From: Poa pratensis
Lineage: Eukaryota > Streptophyta > Magnoliopsida > Poales > Poaceae
NCBI GenBank assembly: GCA_947311845.1
Contig: CAMZMU010000041.1
Location: forward strand, 131,509,840 to 131,573,839
Length of the DNA: 64,000 bases
Direction of reading: 5' to 3'
The position numbers and the translations under genes are program-made. Position 1 is the first letter of the stretch, and the number at the start of each line of letters is the position of its first letter. Under the pieces are notes generated by a model. It was not told where the DNA came from and searched no databases. It worked only from the letters and a program-made list of their open reading frames with translations. Shown here piece by piece: positions 21,197-31,162 of this stretch.

Positions 21197-22924
21197 TGAT
21201 GCATGTAAAATGCATACATGAATTTTGCACTTTAATTGCTTATATTCAAATCATATTTGCATCATATAAGGGTTATAACAATGTTTTATAATGATTTTTG
21301 TGAATATTCATTTATTTCCTATCTTTATGGAATTAACCCTGCACAGGCAGAAAACCCCGTTTTCTTATTTTAATGTTTAAGGGACCCAAACGTCAACGAA
21401 ATCACCTGGAAATTTACGGGCGTCATATTTGGAAGGAAGAAGACCTGTGGGCGAAGGAAGCGAGCAAACGGAGGCTCGAGGGCTAAACGAGGGGGGCCCA
21501 CGCGGCCAGGTACTGTAGCCGTGTGGGACCCACCCATTTGGGCCTCGTGGCTCCGTTGCCGTCGATCTTCGCTCCACCGATATAGTCTTGACCTAAAAAC
21601 GCCTATAAAGAAGGTCCCCCGACGTTCTCTGGAAGGAGCGCCGCACAAACACAGAAACACCGAAACGGAGATCAGGAGCTGCAGATTGGAGGGGGAAAAC
21701 TCCGGCGGGGCGCTGCCGGCGTGGTCTCCATCTTCTCCATCGACTTCTCCACCGTCTCCATGATGAAGAGGGAGTAGTCCACCTCTGGACTATGGGTTTG
21801 TGGAAATAACTTATGTATCTCTCCTCTCTTGAGCTTCAATAATTAGCACCGTATGAGCTGCTGAACATGATTACGGTCACCGTTGTAATAGCTTTGTGGT
21901 GGATCTTTATGAGTTAATATATGTTTGAGATTGCAATGTTTGTTTCAGTTATGAGTATAGATGCATATTATGTACCCCGTTCTTGTCTACTTGTTTTGAT
22001 AAAGCATGTTTATGAGAGCGTGTGTGGGGGAACGTGTGCATTAGTTGGAGTAACGGGGGTGGCTAGTGTAGTGAACGTGAGAGAAAGTTCTGCGATCCAC
22101 TTTGGTATCTTTACCTTACTTTGTTACCTCACTAGGGATAAACTAAAATACCATGCTACCGGGGATGTGGGCGTGACCATTGCCACTACTCCATGACTAG
22201 ATCTAGCATGTTCTTATTTTCACTTCATGTCATGATACTTAATGCTATACTCTGAGTTATCTTAATTACTGAGGTGTTATGATTTAGTTCGCATCTTGGT
22301 GGAGTATAAGAGAGGTTAATAACCAAAAGATCTCTATGTTAGGACGTGATGCCCATATATCTAAGTAACTTGTTATCAAACCCTGTGTTGCAATCTCATA
22401 TGTTAACTTTGTGTGTTCCATTGTCTACCACTTTATAAAGAGAGAGTGCATTTGTGAAACCATGAACACCAGTCCATTTTTAATCATAAGAAACACCTTT
22501 CCAACACCATATACCACTTTTCTATTTTCAGCCATCATTAAATCCGAAAATACAAAAATAGTTTTCATCTTGCATACATCATTCAAAAACCCAAAATATC
22601 ATTTATCATTGCATCCACCATCATTGCATATTTATTTCTTGTTTGCATTGCATAACTATCCTGATATAAATTCTTACACCTTGTGCTTGACAACCACAGG
22701 TGAGGTTGAGGACCAAAACATCTATCCTTGTTTTGTAGGTAACCAAAAGAAGGATAAGACGATAAATCTACCACTTCAGATTCCCCGAGAGTTCGATATT
22801 AAACCCTCGATTCATCCCTCGTGGGAAAAACTGTCTTCCACTTACTATACACTCTGCACTTGGAGTCTCAACCTAATCCCGTTTACTTTTGCAGGTATCA
22901 AAGCCTTGCTCTTCGGGACCATCA
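21197..22924 (+). mobile_element. Solo LTR of an Athila-like element
   Basis: A 1728-bp LTR from TGATGCATGTAAAATGC to GGGACCATCA, with no internal region attached. It is flanked by a perfect 5-bp duplication CCGAC (21192-21196 and 22925-22929). It is homologous along its length to the minus-strand LTR at 49217-50940. Such solo LTRs arise by recombination between the two LTRs of a complete insertion. The left terminus lacks the first three bases (TGT) seen in the other copies. Confidence 0.95.
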
Positions 22925-23506
22925 CCGACTCGCCGCCGCATGCCTGGAGCAGCGCTTTCCCCCTCTCCCAGCGGTAGTCGTAGGCTTCCAGCAGCAGCGG
23001 CATCGGCGCCTCGCGCCCGCCCAGCCGGGCTCCTGGAGCAGCAGCTTCGACGCCGCTGCCTTCCACACGGTCAGCGCCGACGCGCGCTGAGTGGAGCACA
23101 AGCGACAAGGCATCTGCCTTACTCCTCATAGTTGCGGAGGCGGGACTACTGATTTTGTTTTCTTTTATCTTTTTTCGCTATCTCTAGTCTGCGGTGTTAG
23201 GAATAACCACGAGTAAAATGCATGGGTGTACTCGAACTTGTCGAGAGGGGCCGAAGACGATGTACGGTCAGTGGCCCGACTGGTGTGGTGTATTTGATGA
23301 CGTGGCAGGCCGTTGACTGGTCCAGCATCACATTTTTTGCATCTAAGAATACGATGGTCGCCAGCCGACGCCTCCGCGCGGCGATCAGTTTCGTCGGCGG
23401 TCAGTTTCGTCGGCGGAAGAGCTGGCCTGATACCATGTAAGAAATACGATCAGGTAGATTGATTAGGGTCTACTCGGATGAATCCCGAGTCCCCGGTGCC
23501 TTCTAT
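22925..23506. other. Right flank of the solo LTR, no gene recognised
   Basis: GC-rich up to 23100 with short alternating frames, then AT-richer. No domain is visible. The GC-rich start continues the composition seen left of the solo LTR, consistent with one pre-insertion locus. Confidence 0.4.
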
Positions 23507-23509
23507 TTA

Positions 23510-24545
23510 GAGCATCTCCACTCGCTCTCCCCAAATAGTGTCCGGATTTGATCCTATGGGAAGTGCTTTGGGGGCTATCGGACGAAATTAGTCGTATGGG
23601 GGAGGACGCTTCCCACTCACAACCCCCAAATAGGTGGAATCCATGGAGCAGGCACCGCAGTGGCAAGCTGCGAACTCCCGGAGGCGTGCGCGGCCACAAC
23701 ACGAACAGTTGGCAGGCGAGGCGGGCGGCCTCGCCGTCGTGGCCTTGCCGAGCTCGGAGGCGGCCGATGCGCTGCCAGGAGACGGGCGACCTCGGCGGCG
23801 TGGCCTTGCCTAGCTCAGAGGCGCCCGGCCTCGGCGGCCGGTGCCCTCCCAGGAGGCGGGCGGCCTCGGAAGCGTGGCCTTGCCGAGCTCGGAGGGCGTG
23901 GTCGTGGCACACGAGCCCGCGGTCCAGCACACGAGCCTGCGACGTCGTCGATGGAGCAGGGAGGTGACCGGGGCCGTCGCCGTTCGACCCGGCGCCGTCC
24001 TGGGCATGCTCGTCGTGGGCGGGCCGCGAGCGTCCCAGCCGCCATCGTCGTCGCCATGGCGCCGCTCCTCTTCCGAGCCGATGGCAGAGCCAAGCTCGTC
24101 GAGGACGCCGGCGCCGTCCAACAGGCGGTGCACGCGGGGCCCTTCGTGGCGCCAGTCATGATGTCCGCCGACGCGTCCATGGCGGCGCGGAATGGCTCCG
24201 TCGGCACCGGCCACGCGCAGTCGGACCTCCGGTGCGCTCGGCCTGGAAGAGATCGGTGCGCTTGGCTCGCGTGGAAGGAAAGAAACGAGAAGATAGAGGA
24301 GAGAGGAGAGGGGAGACACGTGGAGAGAGGAGAGAGGACAAGGCAGACAAAATATTTGGTCCGGCGCTACCAATAGAGCCCCAAGGTTGGGGTTTGCATC
24401 GGTAGTGCCGGACGAAGTATGGGGTTGTCCGGACGAAAGTGAGCCTATGAGGTGCGCGAGTAGGAGCTGTTTTTCGGTTTAGACACCCCAAAGGCCTTTT
24501 TGGGGGGGAGGGGGGTGGCTTTGGGGGCTGCGAGTGGAGATGCTC
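23510..24545. mobile_element. PIF/Harbinger-like non-autonomous element
   Basis: Both ends are GAGCATCTCCACTCGC, a perfect 16-bp terminal inverted repeat, with TTA on each side (23507-23509 and 24546-24548) as a 3-bp TSD typical of PIF/Harbinger. The 1036-bp body is very GC-rich and includes about four imperfect units of 60-75 bp at 23700-23900 around GTGGCCTTGCCGAGCTCGGA. No transposase frame was recognised. Confidence 0.8.
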
Positions 24546-24548
24546 TTA

Positions 24549-25845
24549 TATGCGCACGTTGCGGTGCTAGCGTACAGAGGGGTTAGACTCCAGGTTCAGT
24601 ACATGTACGTATCGAATACATATTCGTAACTAATTCTAACATGATAAGCACCAAGAAATGCTTCTTATCATCATCCAAATCCATGTACCTGTTCTTATCC
24701 CGCAGTTTGCAACTTTTACAAGACGTGCATGACATTTTTAGCACACCTGCAATGCAAAATTTATTTGCAGTGAAAAACTGGTACGAGGACATGAACAGCA
24801 AAAGGAGTTGTACTTGACCCGAACTCATGTACTCCTCAATCTGAGTTTGACAACTATGATTCGTTTAAAAATAAAATTTGATTCAAACCATCACTGCCTC
24901 GATCAGAAGGAGATTCCCGATGAACAGGATAAGAAAAAATTCTCCATGAACCTGACTTTCTCTTGAATAGCCGCCACGCGGACCTCAGCCCAGATCGTTA
25001 CGCCGGCACTGACAAGCGGCCGATTCTCTGGCATATCATATAGCTACACGTGACGCTCCGTCGACCTAATCAAGAGTTGCCCACCCTCCACCGACCAAGG
25101 TTCTTGCCACCGACAACGCAGCCGGCGGCCGATTCTCCTACGTGTCGCCGCCGTCAAGTGCACCCTCCACCGACCTCCCCGCCGGCGGCCGATTATCCGG
25201 CTTGTCGACCTCATCAAGACCGTCTCCGCCGTCAAGCGCCCCCACCACCCCACCCACCCCACCCCAAACAAGACGCACGTCCCCCTCCCCGATCTGTGCA
25301 TGCACAACTTTAAATGACCAAGAAAACGGGTACATGATGCTGGATCAAGAATCACGCAAGATAAAAAAAAAGGAAAGGATGGTGGAAATCATCTGTGCTG
25401 TTTCCTTAGCAGTATATATACTGTGCTCGATCGTGCTGCGAAAGGGAAACCAGTAACCACTAACTAGTAATCTAGCTAGTAGAAGAACGAACGAAAAGGG
25501 TTTAAGAATCCCTAGCCCAAGAACCAAAATCGAAGGAAGTCGTTATGGAGAGAGCTCTGATTTGATCTCGTGGTTTCATACCTTGCCTATCCGGCCGTCA
25601 CCTTTGTTCTCCCTCCTCGTTGCCTTCCGCAAGTGGCTGTGCTAGTACTAGTGTATGAGAGGACGAACATACTCCACTGCCTTGCTCGGTAACCGATGCG
25701 CCAGAGGATTATCACTGGCTTTTATTCTAATTTAATTTAAAGGACGTTTTACCAGTACATCTACCTCGGGAATTACTACTGTGGGTCATTTATGACTGGT
25801 AGGACTCGTGATCAGGTTGACGTGGACAAGGCCTTGTCCTTGACC
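24549..25845. other. No recognised gene; GC-rich repeats and a possible TATA
   Basis: The phrase GGCGGCCGATT recurs three times at 25015-25200 in GC-rich sequence. A TATATATA at about 25411 is followed by a purine-rich leader and an ATG at about 25544 that opens only a 6-codon frame. No coding region follows. Confidence 0.35.
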
Positions 25846-26298
25846 ACAAAATGGACTCAAATTCAAATCAATTCACGATCTAACCTTTTTCACGGCGCCC
25901 GCCTGCACAACGCCCCAGCCCGGGGCGCCATTGACTGTGCCACGTCGGAGTAGCAGGACCCACAGGTCGCAAGCACGGCGCCCCGGGCCGGGGCGCCGTT
26001 CTACTGACCACGGCGCCCTGGCCTGGGGCGCGCCGTACCCTGACTTAGGTATTTTCAAAGTATGCTGGAACAGAGGTTAAGCTGAATGGTAGAGACCATA
26101 TAATTTTCAAAGAAGATGATATATTAGGTATTTTCGAGAGAGATGATTTGAAAGACATGAAGCCTCTTAGTGACTGTGTGCTTATCAAGGTAGATATCTC
26201 TTATACCTATTTGCTCTATATTGATGTTTGACCAGAATTAAGTATGAACTACACATAATTATTGTAGAATTTTAGCTGGAGCTTTTGTAGCATTTCGG
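25846..26298 (+). repeat. Long inverted repeat, left arm
   Basis: This 453-bp arm pairs with 36880-37354, about 95% identical apart from a gap in the GC-rich part. The outer third is rich in GGCGCC palindromes (for example CGGCGCCCCGGG). The inner part is a Cpn20 exon with intron sequence. With the 9.7-kb CACTA insertion removed, the two arms would enclose an element of about 1.8 kb. Confidence 0.85.
26049..26189 (+). pseudogene. Captured exon of plastid co-chaperonin Cpn20 (left copy)
   Basis: A 141-bp exon with an acceptor (TTAG) before it and a donor (GTAGAT) after it. It translates to [20 protein letters not shown] then [20 protein letters not shown] and SDCVLIK. This spans the end of the first Cpn10 domain and the start of the second in plant Cpn20/Cpn21, which carries two tandem Cpn10 domains and works with plastid Cpn60. 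Cys replaces the usual Arg in the Asn-Asp-Arg-Val-like segment. Only this exon is present, so it is a captured gene fragment, not a gene. Confidence 0.85.
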
Positions 26299-26779
26299 CT
26301 AGAAACATACCCTTTCTTGTATGGTTTTACTTGAGCTAGTATCTCCAGCTCCAGTTTCTGTCTTTAAACTGCATGATGGTTATCTTCGTCTATGTCTGAC
26401 TAGTTTTGTACATAGAGACTAGTGAGGCAATTGCTTTTTCTTTCCGTTTTCTGTTCTTTGTCAGATCATAGAGTGGAGGTAAATTAACTGAAAAGTTGAG
26501 GCACCAGTTCAGACCTGTTAACTAGTAGTACTCTCACCACGTCACAACTCTATGGTAGTTTAGGACAGCTCTCATAAGACAGCAGCAGTAGTAGTTTATT
26601 TACTGGACATGTTGCTGACAGAGTGGCTCCCAATGTCCCAGGTCTGCGGCCGATGCCTCACCCTCCCTGATCCATCAGACATTATCTAGATGGGAATGTA
26701 ATTAAAAAGGTTGTTAACTCTTATTTCTCACCTGATTATTTTGCAACATTGCACTTGTTTTTGGAGCTACATGCTCACA
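26299..26779. other. Interior of the inverted-repeat element, left of CACTA
   Basis: AT-rich, intron- or UTR-like sequence with no recognised frame. It ends in the CACTA target site ACA (26777-26779). Confidence 0.4.
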
Positions 26780-26796
26780 CACTACAGGAATGGCCA

Positions 26797-27200
26797 CCTG
26801 TGCCGACGGCCGAAGCCCGTCGGCAAAGGTCCAAAAGCCGTCGGCACACCCCTATGCCGACGGCCCCCGTCGGCACAGGGTGGTCGGCATAGGGCCTTGT
26901 AGGCACAAGCCACCTGGCCGTCGGCACAGGTATAAACCGTCGGCACAGCTTTTGCCGACGGCCAGAAACGCACCGTCGGCACCTTGTTGTCGGCACAGCG
27001 GCGCGTGGGTCCCACACTGGCCGGGCCAGGGGTAGGGGTCTGTGCCGACGGCCAAACCGTCGGCACAGACCTGCCACGTGGAGGCAACTGGGCGCTCCTG
27101 GGATGATCCTGTGCCGACGGCATTACCGTCGGCACAGAGGTGACCATTTGGTCACATTAAGGGGTCTGTGCCGACGGCAATGCCGTCGGCACAGGTTTGT
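26797..27200. promoter_or_regulatory. Left subterminal motif cluster of CACTA
   Basis: Fifteen copies of GCCGACGG or its complement occur in about 400 bp, most within TGTGCCGACGGC. Several are paired head to head a few bases apart. In En/Spm, 12-bp subterminal motifs are the binding sites of TNPA; the same role is inferred here for the element's own TNPA-like protein. Confidence 0.85.
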
Positions 27201-27410
27201 CCCAGAATTTTTTTTATCCAGCAGCTCGTTTTTTGCAGCAAAAATAGCAGAAAAAATAATAATAAATCACGACAAATTCACAACAAACAAGATCACACAG
27301 TGGCTCCATCTATTGATCACAATGGATGACAAAATGTATATCATCAAGTACATACACATAGGACCATCATCAAGTATATCATCAAGTCTAGACGCCCAAA
27401 ATCCCTACAT

Positions 27411-29927
27411 CTATTGCGGCGGCGGCGACGGCGACGGGGTGAGCCCCATATCTCCCCGGCTGATAAGGGGTGAGCGTCGGATCACCGCAGCAGAAGCACC
27501 GGAAGTAGGCGAATCGCCGGAAGCACGAGGAGAAGCTGAAGCACCGGGAGAAGGACCATCGCTATGTATCGGTGTGGTGCGATGCGAACCCGTCGAGGAA
27601 CTAGGAGAAGCAGAAGGATCAACGTGTGGGTTCTCCGACGAGCCTCCCGTTTCCTACATGTTTGAGCAAGAGTTAGCAACTGCGAGGCAAAGGAAAGCAG
27701 TAACCAGTGGTTTGGGATCAAACTTACCGGGGTTCTTTTGTAGAAGGAGAGAGCGAACACGTCCCTCGATGGCATCCGTGGAGTCGGACCCGGCTCCGGA
27801 GGCTCCTCCATAGGAGGGGCTACCCGCACTCCAGTGGTGAAAAAGTTCAGCACCGACTGCAAGATAGTTCAGATGTCAGGTGTTGCAAAAATGAAGGTGC
27901 AAACTAGGGAAGTGGGACTTGTCATATTTGACAAAAGTAAAGGTTAAAACTTACAGCTCGGAACAACTTTTGATACTCGGTCCAAGGCTTATTCTGCTCC
28001 TCCCACTTGGCAAAGGCCACCTCATACTGCGCATGAGCGGCAGCGTAGGCTTCCTCAAAATCGGGCTACAATTTCGAAAATAATGAATCTCGTCAACTTA
28101 GCGATGCAAGAACGAATGTCGGAAAGAGGATGCAAAAAAACTTACATCGATGGAAGTGGATCGACGAGGCTGTGGACGAGGCGGGATCAGTGGGCTGTTG
28201 TCAGGGAGAGTAGCTTTTGCCTGCGTGAAGGTCATGGCAGGCCTAACCACCTTATTAAGAGTGCGATTACGGCCATGCGGCCTTCCGTGCCCCGAGAGGA
28301 CCACCGCCCTGCATCGCGAAAAGAATTGTTATTCATACCAAGTAGAAACATGCGGTGAAAATAAATGCACGTTGTTCCATGTATATATATACCGACCTCT
28401 CGTCGACCTCCTCGCTCAAGGGGTCATCCACCCATGGGTTCAAACCCATGAACGTCGTGCAGTAGCTGTCCACGGCCTCCTCGGATCCGCCGTAGTACTC
28501 AGGAAGCTGTGGCTGAGGCTTCTTGAGATCGGGCTTCTTTTCCCTCATCTTCTTCCACGCACGCAGGTGGGAGCTTACCGTCCCAGTATCGGCGTCCTGC
28601 ATCACGAAAAGAAATGTTATTCATACCAAGTAGAAACATGCGGTAAAAATAAATGCACGTCGTTCCATGTAAATATATACCATCTTATCCTTAAAGAGGA
28701 AGTGGTTGCGGTTTCCCGCACTGTGTGTTCCCTCGGAGCCTCGGTTTGCCTTGTTCCGCTGGCTCACGGCGCTGAAATCCTCGTCTTCCCCGACCCACCT
28801 CCTAACCAACGCATCCCATGCGTCTTCTTTGCGGTCGGCCCAGTCGGGCATAACCTGAAAATGCAATTCAAGAAGAGCTAAGTGCAATGGCAACTTAGCA
28901 GCAATATAGAATTCCATTGACAATGTACTTACCGAAATGTACTCCTCCCTTGTCATCTCCGCTGCATTCTTGGCATTATCCGCCTTCTTGGCCCTCTTGC
29001 CCGTCTTCTCAAAGGCAAAGTCATTGGCGGATGTAAACTTTTGGTTGTAGAATTGCTGCCGTGTCAACCTCACACAATGAGCATGCAAAATGCTAGACGC
29101 AGCTTGCTGGTCCAGCACACGATAAAACCGCTTCAACCATGCATAAAAAAATTGTGAGTCATGAGTTATCACGGTGGGGTCATTAACTATGAACGGAATT
29201 CGGAAAATATGTGTTACCCAAAAAGTGGTGATCACGGCGTCAGCAGCTGTCTCGAACGGTGGGGACGGCGCAGCCTCGTAGTCCGCCCATTTCGTGGCTA
29301 ACTTCGCCTCGTCGTCGGGCCCTGTCTGGTACAAGCCTGGCCAATATTTCCTGATCAGAGCTCCAAGCATGCTGCCAGGAGTGCGAAAAATCTTAGGGCA
29401 TGTCCATGTCCATGAACTGCACAATAAGTAAACATTAGTACATATGCCAAATTGTGAGGACCAAAATGAAATTCATGTTCAAAATTACAAAACTAGTACA
29501 CTTACTCAACGCCATGAGGCTCAATGAGGGTTTTCGCCTCCTCGGTCTTAGGCCAGTATTTTTCCTCGGGGACTCCTGCTTCGCCACGCATCTTCTTCCG
29601 CTTCGGCGCCGCCTCCACCTCCACCTCCACCTCGTCCTCCACCTCCAGCTCTAGCTGGTTCTGGGAAGCCACGTCGCCTGAAGCGGAGGGCAACTCAGAA
29701 TCCAAGTCGCCAGAAGCGGAGGGTGGGTGCTCCACGTCTCCTCCACCTCGCCCTCCACCTCGTCCTCCACCTCGCCCTCCACCTCGCCCTCCACCTCGTC
29801 CTCCACCTCGTGCACCCTCGTCCGCGGCGTAACGCGAGGTGGTAGGTCGTCCACTCCGTGTAAGGTTAGACTTCTGTGCCTTCAGCGTACTAAGCAAGGT
29901 AGCTGCGCTTTCCTTGCCCTGACTCAT
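27411..29927 (-). CDS. TNPA-like CACTA protein, eight exons, apparently intact
   Basis: Exons on the minus strand: 29927-29506, 29416-28933, 28854-28681, 28596-28397, 28308-28146, 28065-27955, 27856-27728, 27653-27411. All junctions are GT-AG and the phases agree, giving 641 codons plus stop, close to the size of maize En-1 TNPA. Exon 1 begins MSQGKESAATLLSTLKAQKS and has a GGR repeat run followed by an acidic region. Exons 2-3 hold the plant transposase (Transposase_24-like) domain with WADRKEDAWDALVRRWVGED and KANRGSEGTHSAGNRNH. Exon 6 has an aromatic, charged helix (YEVAFAKWEEQNKPWTEYQK). The Ser/Pro-rich tail ends in PSPSPPPQ. The expected role is binding of subterminal motifs. Splice sites were chosen by eye. 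Confidence 0.8.
28309..28396 (-). other. Intron 4 of the TNPA-like gene, a copy of intron 3
   Basis: The last 84 bases (28392-28309) differ from intron 3 (28680-28597) at only 5 positions, from GTATATAT to GATGCAG. The phase-compatible donor here is 4 bases upstream of the copied one (GAGAG then GTCGGT), so the intron is 88 bases. The flanking exons 3, 4 and 5 are not similar to one another. Confidence 0.75.
28597..28680 (-). other. Intron 3 of the TNPA-like gene, 84 bases
   Basis: It runs from GTATATATTTACATGG to TTTTCGTGATGCAG on the minus strand. It is 94% identical to the body of intron 4, with homology starting and stopping at the splice sites. Confidence 0.8.
29740..29815 (-). repeat. 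12-bp coding minisatellite in TNPA exon 1
   Basis: Repeats of GGTGGAGGGCGA-type encode Gly-Gly-Gly-Arg modules in the N-terminal region. Length variation here would not shift the frame. Confidence 0.8.
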
Positions 29928-30986
29928 ATTGTTCAATCAACTGCATTGAGAAACAATAAATATTAGCACACAAGTATGACAACATTAATATTGAAGCAAA
30001 TAGTAAACTAAAGAACAAAAAAGTAAAAGAGAGGAAGAAAAAGAGAAAAAGAGAGGAAAATAAAGTGCTTCCAAATTCATTTACTTGCACTTCTAAAACT
30101 TGAATCTGTCCAGAAATCACTATACCACTCAAATCTATCCAGAAATACATCTATAAATGACTAAAGCACAAAATTATGCAATAAATCATTCTTATGTTAC
30201 TAGACAGCTACTTGGTGCTGCCTAGAAACTTCTAAATCATTTATACCTGCAAGCACAACACATCCAAAATAATTCTTGTCCATCTACAGCTTGAGAACAA
30301 GCAAGGAAATAATCTATACCACCTAAAACAGCAAGAAAACATGCTAATCCAAGCTATTCTACCTAGTAAGACAACAAGTAAATCTATCAAATTATTCTTA
30401 TTACATGATCTGGATATCTTCTATACTAAAATCCACAACACCAGTGGCACCACAATGAACAATCCACATGATTCCATGCAAGAGTTCATCAGCTGGATGA
30501 ACTGGAGCAGTACCATGATCATTTCTAGGAATAAATCCTAATCATTTCTATACCGAGAGCTAGAGGAATCCAGAGAGAGGAGAGGAAGAGAGGTAGTGGT
30601 GAATCATACCTGACGTCCGCCGTCCGCCGTCGGGCTCTGGCCGTGGCAGTGGAGGTCTGGAGGAGCAGGTCCGGCCGTCCGCCGTCGGGGTCTGGCCGCG
30701 CCGCCGCGGTGGAGGGGGGATGCGGGAGGGTCTGGCCGCGCCGCCGCGGTGGAGGGGGGATGCGGTGGAGGGAGGAGGAGGTGGAATGGGGGGATGCGGT
30801 GGAGGGTGGACGCCGGCGAGCAGGCCCGGCCGCGCCGCCGCGGTGGAGGGGGGAGGGTCGCCGGTGGTGCGGTGGAGGGGGGAGGGGGAGGGTCGCCGGT
30901 GGTGCGCTGGAGCCAGCGGGCGGTCGATTTGGATTTGGGTTCGATTTCGTTTCGGCCGGCGCGTGCCCTGTCTAAAAGAGACAGAA
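29928..30986 (-). other. Upstream region of the TNPA-like gene
   Basis: AT-rich to 30550, then a GC-rich block (30604-30960) with tandem copies of GCCGCGCCGCCGCGGTGGAG. It probably holds the promoter and leader of the minus-strand TNPA-like gene. The long frames on both strands in the GC-rich block look like composition artefacts. Confidence 0.4.
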
Positions 30987-31014
30987 CCTGTGCCGACGGC
31001 TTTGCCGTCGGCAT
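30987..31014. promoter_or_regulatory. Isolated head-to-head CACTA motif pair
   Basis: CTGTGCCGACGGCTTTGCCG followed by TCGGCATAG makes one palindromic pair of the subterminal motif, 4.2 kb from the left end and about 1 kb upstream of the TNPA-like start codon. It would suit autoregulation by TNPA; that role is inferred. Confidence 0.6.
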
Positions 31015-31029
31015 AGCCTTTTCCTTTTT

Positions 31030-31162
31030 TTTAATTCCATTTAAAAAAGAGACAGCACCTATTTGCTATAAATTTTAATTCCATTTTTTTATTCCATTTA
31101 AAAAAGAGACAGCACCTATTTGCTATAAATTTTAATTCCATTTTTTTAATTCCATTTAAAAG
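31030..31162. repeat. 63-bp tandem duplication, AT-rich
   Basis: TTTAAAAAAGAGACAGCACC and the following AT-rich bases are repeated twice, just left of the 673-bp array. Confidence 0.8.

Noticed and set aside
23463..24491. Several long overlapping frames on both strands
   Set aside because: Very high GC inside a transposon with terminal inverted repeats; frames on all strands are expected by composition and none has a domain.
26049..26189. A functional Cpn20 gene
   Set aside because: Only one exon is present in each inverted arm, with no transit-peptide or second-domain exons joined to it.
28150..28881. Plus-strand 243-codon frame
   Set aside because: Antisense to TNPA exons 3-5; the minus-strand gene with matching splice phases explains the sequence better.
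29524..29966. Plus-strand Ser/Pro/Thr-rich frames opposite TNPA exon 1
   Set aside because: They are shadows of the Gly/Arg-rich coding minisatellite on the minus strand.
30604..31078. GC-rich frames upstream of the TNPA-like gene
   Set aside because: They arise from tandem GCC/GGC repeats; frames on both strands overlap completely.
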